Below, in pieces: positions 60,635-64,000 of a stretch of 64,000 nt of DNA. The notes below the pieces were generated by a model that was not told where the DNA came from, searched no databases, and worked only from the letters and a program-made list of their open reading frames with translations. The DNA is from HT1-32 sp040219025. GTDB taxonomy: Bacteria > Pseudomonadota > Alphaproteobacteria > Rhodospirillales > HT1-32. Position 1 is the first letter of the stretch; each line of letters starts with the position of its first letter. Both the position numbers and the translations under genes were made by a program. Where the stretch lies: assembly GCA_040219025.1 (NCBI GenBank), contig JAVJTE010000018.1, forward strand, positions 4,614 through 68,613, written 5' to 3'.

Positions 60635-61123
60635 TCACTCTCCGGCGGCAGCGATGATCGCCGGTGCCGGAGGTTCTGACAATTCCCCGGTCTGGGCAAG
60701 CCGGATTGCTGTGCCGGACATGGTGACCAGAAATGTTTGCCGGCCCAGCCCTGACAGCTGCTTGCAGTCCAGGGTCACCCCAATAACCGCATCGGCTTTT
60801 ACAATCAGCGCCTCGCGTCGGAGCTCGATCTCGCAGGTGGTCCGGGCGTCGCGCAGGACACGCTGGCCGGCGGGGGATCGCCCGGACCGGAACCGGCGGG
60901 CGCGTTCCAGCAGCGGGCGCAGCAGATGCATGGCAACAGGCATTTCGGCAGAAATGATTCCGAGACGTTTTTCGACCACCAGGTCAGTCGCGGCGTTTTC
61001 TGTCGTGATGACGATATGAGACCCCAGGTCGGCGATTACCTCCGGCGGCAAATCTTCATAGGACGCACCATCAATCAGTTGCCTGATTCTGGCATCCTTG
61101 CGTTTGCTCAGAAAAGAAAACAT
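60635..61123 (-). CDS. YbjQ/UPF0145-like heavy-metal-binding-domain protein
   Basis: 162 residues from ATG 61123. The region VITTENAATD...KRLGIISAEM followed by ARTTCEIELRREALIVKADAVIGVTLDCKQLSG and TFLVTMSGTAIRL is a YbjQ/UPF0145 (PF01906) pattern: a small alpha/beta protein forming pentamers, of unknown role. The N-terminal 35 residues (FLSKRKDARIRQLIDGASYED) are an added helical segment. It leads the PAS-GGDEF-EAL gene with an 18-base gap. An earlier start at 61141 is possible. Confidence 0.82.
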   Translation of the reverse strand: MFSFLSKRKDARIRQLIDGASYEDLPPEVIADLGSHIVITTENAATDLVVEKRLGIISAEMPVAMHLLRPLLERARRFRSGRSPAGQRVLRDARTTCEIELRREALIVKADAVIGVTLDCKQLSGLGRQTFLVTMSGTAIRLAQTGELSEPPAPAIIAAAGE

Positions 61124-61274
61124 TGCCGGATCACTACCCACATTCTGATATTACTTGATCTTTATCTATCGTAACTCTGCCGGGTTTGAAATCAAGTTAA
61201 TGAGCGACTGATGGACTTTCTCACTGGCCCGTCTGCTCTGCTGGCAAGACTTGGACCGGGTAGTTCTTACAGTT

Positions 61275-61302
61275 TTGTTATTCCGCAGAAATATAGTATA
61301 GT
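61275..61302 (+). promoter_or_regulatory. Predicted sigma-70-type promoter for the GIY-YIG-like gene
   Basis: TTGTTA (61275-61280) and TATAGT (61297-61302) are separated by 16 bases in an AT-rich patch about 50 bases upstream of the ATG at 61354. Spacing and elements are close to the vegetative consensus. Confidence 0.4.
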
Positions 61303-61353
61303 AAATAGTGGTCTTCGGGCCATGCTTGGGAAAATTACGGTGTGGGAGCCGGA

Positions 61354-61776
61354 ATGGGTTTGTTTTCGCTATTCGGCGGTAATGCCGACGAGGATTTTTC
61401 GGCTGTCCGAAAGCCGTTTGATCCGGAATGGCAGGCGTCTGCCCGCGGATATTATCGCATGCTGACGGTTGGCTCGGATGGCCCGGACCTCAAGGGCATC
61501 GGCGGTGTTTATGTGATCTGGCACCGGGGCGAACAGCCGGCATGGGTTTATGTCGGACAAAGCGCCAATCTGGCCGATTCATTTGAGGAGATGCTGAAGA
61601 ACGATCAGGTGATGCAGTTCCACAAGCGCGGCGGTCTGTATGTTACCTGGTCACAGATTCTGGATCAGTATCGTGACGGCGTGACGCGTTATCTGGTTGA
61701 TACCCTGCAGCCGGTGTCCGGAAATGACGCTTACCGGAAAAATGCAAATTCTATTCCGGTGATGATTCCCGGCTGA
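61354..61776 (+). CDS. GIY-YIG-fold protein lacking catalytic residues
   Basis: 140 residues from ATG 61354, with GGGAG five bases upstream. GGVYVIWHRGEQPAWVYVGQSANLADSF is a GIY-YIG-type beta-beta-helix core (GVY ... YVG). However, the helix after YVGQ has no catalytic Arg (ANLADSFEEM), and the helix that should carry the metal Glu reads VTRYLVDTLQP without it. Nuclease activity is therefore unlikely; a binding or structural role is more probable. It stands alone, divergent from the YbjQ gene and convergent with the mutase gene 13 bases away. Confidence 0.7.
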   Translation: MGLFSLFGGNADEDFSAVRKPFDPEWQASARGYYRMLTVGSDGPDLKGIGGVYVIWHRGEQPAWVYVGQSANLADSFEEMLKNDQVMQFHKRGGLYVTWSQILDQYRDGVTRYLVDTLQPVSGNDAYRKNANSIPVMIPG

Positions 61777-61789
61777 TTCGCGTCCGGGT

Positions 61790-63793
61790 TCAGGCCGCCA
61801 GGCGGCCGTCAGTCTCCAGCATTTCCACGATATCAGCCATGATTGCCGTAATGTCGAAATCTTTCGGGGTGTAGACACGGGCCACCCCGGCTGCCAGCAG
61901 CGCTGCTTCGTCTTCCTTCGGAATAATGCCGCCGACAATAACCGGAATGTCACTGGCCCCGAGCTTCTCAAGCCGCGCCATGACATCGGCTACCAGTGCG
62001 ATATGCCCGCCGGACAGTATCGACAGCCCGACCACATGAACCGCCTCTTCGATCGCGGAATTGACGATCTGGGCCGGGGTCAGACGAATTCCCTCATAGA
62101 CCACGTCAAACCCGGCGTCGCGGGCTCGAACCGCGACCTGTTCGGCACCGTTTGAATGACCGTCGAGGCCGGGTTTGCCGACCAGCATTTTCGGGCGTCG
62201 TCCCAGCTTGCCGGCAAGGGTATCGACCCGGCGGGCAATCTGGGCAAGACCTTCCGCCTGTGTATCGTCATTGCGTCCGCCGATGCCGGTCGGCGCACGG
62301 TATTCCCCGTAGACACCGCGCAGCAGTTCGCCCCATTCCCCCGTCGTTACACCGGCATGGGCGCAGGCGATGGAGGCTTCCATGACATTCCGGTCTTCCG
62401 TCGCCGCTGACCTGAGGGCATCGAGCGCGGATTTGACAGCCTTTCCGTCACGTTCGGAGCGCCAGCTGTTCAGCCGTTCAATCTGTTCCCGTTCTGCGGC
62501 CTCATCGACGGTCTGAATTGCCTCATTGCCACCCCCGAGCGGACTTGGCTCGCTATCCGTAAAGGCATTGACGCCAATAACGGTCATCTCGCCACTTTCG
62601 ACGGCGGCGATCCGGCGGCGGTTCGAATCGACGAGAAGGCGCTTCATGTAACCGCTGTCGATGGCCATCAGGGCACCGCCCATGGCATCGATACGGGTGA
62701 TTTCCTCGCGGGCGAGGGTTTTCAGGTCCTCCACCTTGCGTTCGATTTCTGCCGAACCGCTGAAGATATCACCGAATTCCAGCAGATCGGTTTCATGCGC
62801 GACAATCTGCTGCAGGCGAAGCGACCATTGCTGGTCCCACGGGCGGGGCAGGCCAAGGGCCTCGTTCCAGGCCGGCAGCTGCACCGCCCGGGCGCGGGCG
62901 TTCTTCGACAGCACGACAGCCAGCATTTCCAGCAGGATACGATAGACGTTGTTTTCCGGCTGCTGTTCGGTCAGCCCGAGCGAGTTGACCTGCACGCCAT
63001 AGCGAAACCGGCGCATTTTCGGGTCTTCGATGCCAAACCGCTCGCGGCAGATTTCGTCCCACAATTCGGTGAACGCCCGCATCTTGCAGATTTCGGTGAC
63101 GAAGCGGATACCGGCATTGACGAAGAAGCTGATCCGCCCGACCAGCATCGGAAAATCTTCCGCCGGCACGTCATCGCGGTCGCGGGCCGCTTCCAGCACG
63201 GCAATGGCGGTGGCCAGCGCAAAGGACAGTTCCTGTTCCGGTGTCGCACCCGCTTCCTGCAGATGATAGGAGCAGACGTTGGTCGGGTTCCATTTCGGCA
63301 CTTCCCGGCAGGTAAAGGCGACAACATCGGTCGTCAGCTTCATCGAAGGTTCCGGCGGAAAGATATAGGTCCCGCGTGACAGGTACTCCTTGACCACGTC
63401 GTTCTGCGTGGTGCCGCTGAGCAGCTTGCGGTCAACGCCTGTGCGCTCACCCGTCGCGATATACAGTGCCAGCAGCCAGGCGGCCGGCGCATTGATGGTC
63501 ATCGATGTGTTCATGCGGTCCAGCGGAATACCGTCCAGCAGCGTCATCATGTCGCCGAGATGACTGACCGGCACCCCGACCTTGCCGACTTCACCGCGCG
63601 CGAGAGGATGGTCGCTGTCATATCCGGTCTGGGTCGGCAGATCGAAGGCGATCGACAGGCCGGTCTGGCCTTTGGCGAGATTCCCGAGATAGAGCCGGTT
63701 GCTTTCAGCCGCACTGGAATGGCCGGAATAGGTGCGAAAGATCCAGGGCTTGTCGCGTTGCGGCATTTTCGGGGCTGAATCTGTGTCGGTCAT
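61790..63793 (-). CDS. ecm: Ethylmalonyl-CoA mutase
   Basis: 667 residues, single chain with the acyl-CoA mutase barrel (WIFRTYSGHSSAAESNRLYL, FDLPTQTGYDSDHPLARGEVGKVGV, SMTINAPAAWLLALYI) and a C-terminal B12 domain with the DxHxxG motif at D544-H546-G549 (GLDGHSNG), then SILSGGH. The length and the TQTGYDSDHP-type active-site stretch fit the MeaA/Ecm branch rather than methylmalonyl-CoA mutase. It converts (2R)-ethylmalonyl-CoA to methylsuccinyl-CoA in the ethylmalonyl-CoA pathway for acetyl-CoA assimilation. Divergent from a gene starting at 63992. Confidence 0.9.
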   Translation of the reverse strand: MTDTDSAPKMPQRDKPWIFRTYSGHSSAAESNRLYLGNLAKGQTGLSIAFDLPTQTGYDSDHPLARGEVGKVGVPVSHLGDMMTLLDGIPLDRMNTSMTINAPAAWLLALYIATGERTGVDRKLLSGTTQNDVVKEYLSRGTYIFPPEPSMKLTTDVVAFTCREVPKWNPTNVCSYHLQEAGATPEQELSFALATAIAVLEAARDRDDVPAEDFPMLVGRISFFVNAGIRFVTEICKMRAFTELWDEICRERFGIEDPKMRRFRYGVQVNSLGLTEQQPENNVYRILLEMLAVVLSKNARARAVQLPAWNEALGLPRPWDQQWSLRLQQIVAHETDLLEFGDIFSGSAEIERKVEDLKTLAREEITRIDAMGGALMAIDSGYMKRLLVDSNRRRIAAVESGEMTVIGVNAFTDSEPSPLGGGNEAIQTVDEAAEREQIERLNSWRSERDGKAVKSALDALRSAATEDRNVMEASIACAHAGVTTGEWGELLRGVYGEYRAPTGIGGRNDDTQAEGLAQIARRVDTLAGKLGRRPKMLVGKPGLDGHSNGAEQVAVRARDAGFDVVYEGIRLTPAQIVNSAIEEAVHVVGLSILSGGHIALVADVMARLEKLGASDIPVIVGGIIPKEDEAALLAAGVARVYTPKDFDITAIMADIVEMLETDGRLAA

Positions 63794-63861
63794 AGCGTTT
63801 TCCGTCGGTAACGTTTGTTTGTAACTTTTAATCGATAAACAAAGAAATATTTATTCGCAAG

Positions 63862-63878
63862 TTCCAATTTAATTGGAA
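63862..63878. promoter_or_regulatory. 17-bp perfect palindrome in the ecm divergent promoter region
   Basis: TTCCAATTTAATTGGAA is a perfect dyad with eight-base arms around a central T. It lies about 70 bases from the ecm start and 114 bases before the divergent start at 63992, within an AT-rich tract. A shared operator for both genes is likely. Regulator unknown. Confidence 0.5.
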
Positions 63879-63991
63879 TAAACTTACGTTTTTGCGTTGC
63901 AGGAAAATGCTGCACTTGCTAAACAGCTTACTGCCGGAATGAAGGACCGTCTACCAGAACGGATCTGATAAACAGGACAAGAGGCTAAGCC

Positions 63992-64000
63992 ATGACAAAC
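63992..64000 (+). CDS. Start of a divergent gene, probably crotonyl-CoA carboxylase/reductase
   Basis: Only three codons (ATG ACA AAC) are inside the window, preceded by GAGG at 63981-63984 with seven bases spacing. The identity rests on context: in many alphaproteobacteria ccr lies divergent from the ethylmalonyl-CoA mutase gene. The sequence itself cannot confirm this. Confidence 0.4.

Noticed and set aside
1..64000. CRISPR arrays, tRNA or rRNA genes, insertion sequences or prophage
   Set aside because: I found no regular spacer-repeat series, no clover-leaf sequence, no transposase, integrase or phage structural gene; the region looks like ordinary chromosome.

Overview
The window is GC-rich chromosomal DNA from an alphaproteobacterium, most likely of the Rhodospirillales or a close relative. 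The evidence is an ethylmalonyl-CoA mutase gene facing what looks like the start of a crotonyl-CoA carboxylase/reductase gene, hopanoid genes (hpnA, hpnN, hpnL), TRAP/TTT-type transporters, a chorismate mutase-hisC-tyrC block beside a methyltransferase/gloB divergent pair, and a palindromic Zur-like box. I see no rRNA, tRNA, CRISPR, phage or insertion sequence. Genes are densely packed, often with ATGA-type stop/start overlaps.

Layout. 1-4.4 kb: tricarboxylate-type binding protein (cut by the window edge), divergent LysR regulator, then a copper-handling run (Cys/His-rich exported protein, PCuAC, Sco). 4.4-10.3 kb: an ICL/PEP-mutase-family enzyme, then a urate degradation set: membrane urate oxidase PuuD, HIU hydrolase, a PuuE-UraD fusion, allantoicase and ureidoglycolate lyase. 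10.3-13.8 kb: TAXI-TRAP transporter with a cupin protein. 14-17 kb: aromatic amino acid genes (tyrC, hisC, chorismate mutase with a degenerate P-protein tail). 17-19.9 kb: methyltransferase, gloB, EamA transporter, DUF985 cupin. 19.9-23.7 kb: an unusual cluster of a PrpF-type isomerase, a cobalamin-binding mutase-like protein and a ProC-like reductase; I regard this as the best candidate for an undescribed pathway. 23.9-27.1 kb: chemoreceptor and a divergent secreted Cache-like protein. 27-36.4 kb: EamA transporter, GntR regulator, CoA-transferase, MFS transporter, propionyl-CoA synthetase, a methylisocitrate-lyase-like enzyme, an orphan branched-chain-type binding protein and a GcvR-like ACT protein. 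36.7-41.4 kb: a complete BMP-type ABC importer, possibly for nucleosides. 41.5-43.6 kb: MFS transporter and divergent AraC regulator. 43.7-46.3 kb: zinc-linked ZnuA, DUF1007 protein and NicO-type transporter behind the Zur-like palindrome. 46.4-57.6 kb: HAD phosphatase, hpnA with a CDP-alcohol phosphatidyltransferase, TauE-type exporter, a four-gene ATGA-coupled operon ending in an adenylate/guanylate cyclase, then hpnN and hpnL. 57.6-64 kb: PAS-GGDEF-EAL protein, YbjQ protein, a GIY-YIG-fold protein lacking catalytic residues, ethylmalonyl-CoA mutase, and the first codons of a divergent gene.

How it works together. The urate set takes urate to glyoxylate plus urea, and the BMP importer may feed purines into it. 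PrpE, ethylmalonyl-CoA mutase and the probable ccr belong to C3/C4 acyl-CoA metabolism. The PrpF / cobalamin-mutase cluster recalls the carbon-skeleton rearrangement plus isomerisation logic of 2-methyleneglutarate degradation, and a methylisocitrate-lyase-like gene and PrpE lie about 10 kb away; that link is a hypothesis. HpnA, HpnN, HpnL and two CDP-alcohol phosphatidyltransferases suggest an envelope-lipid region.
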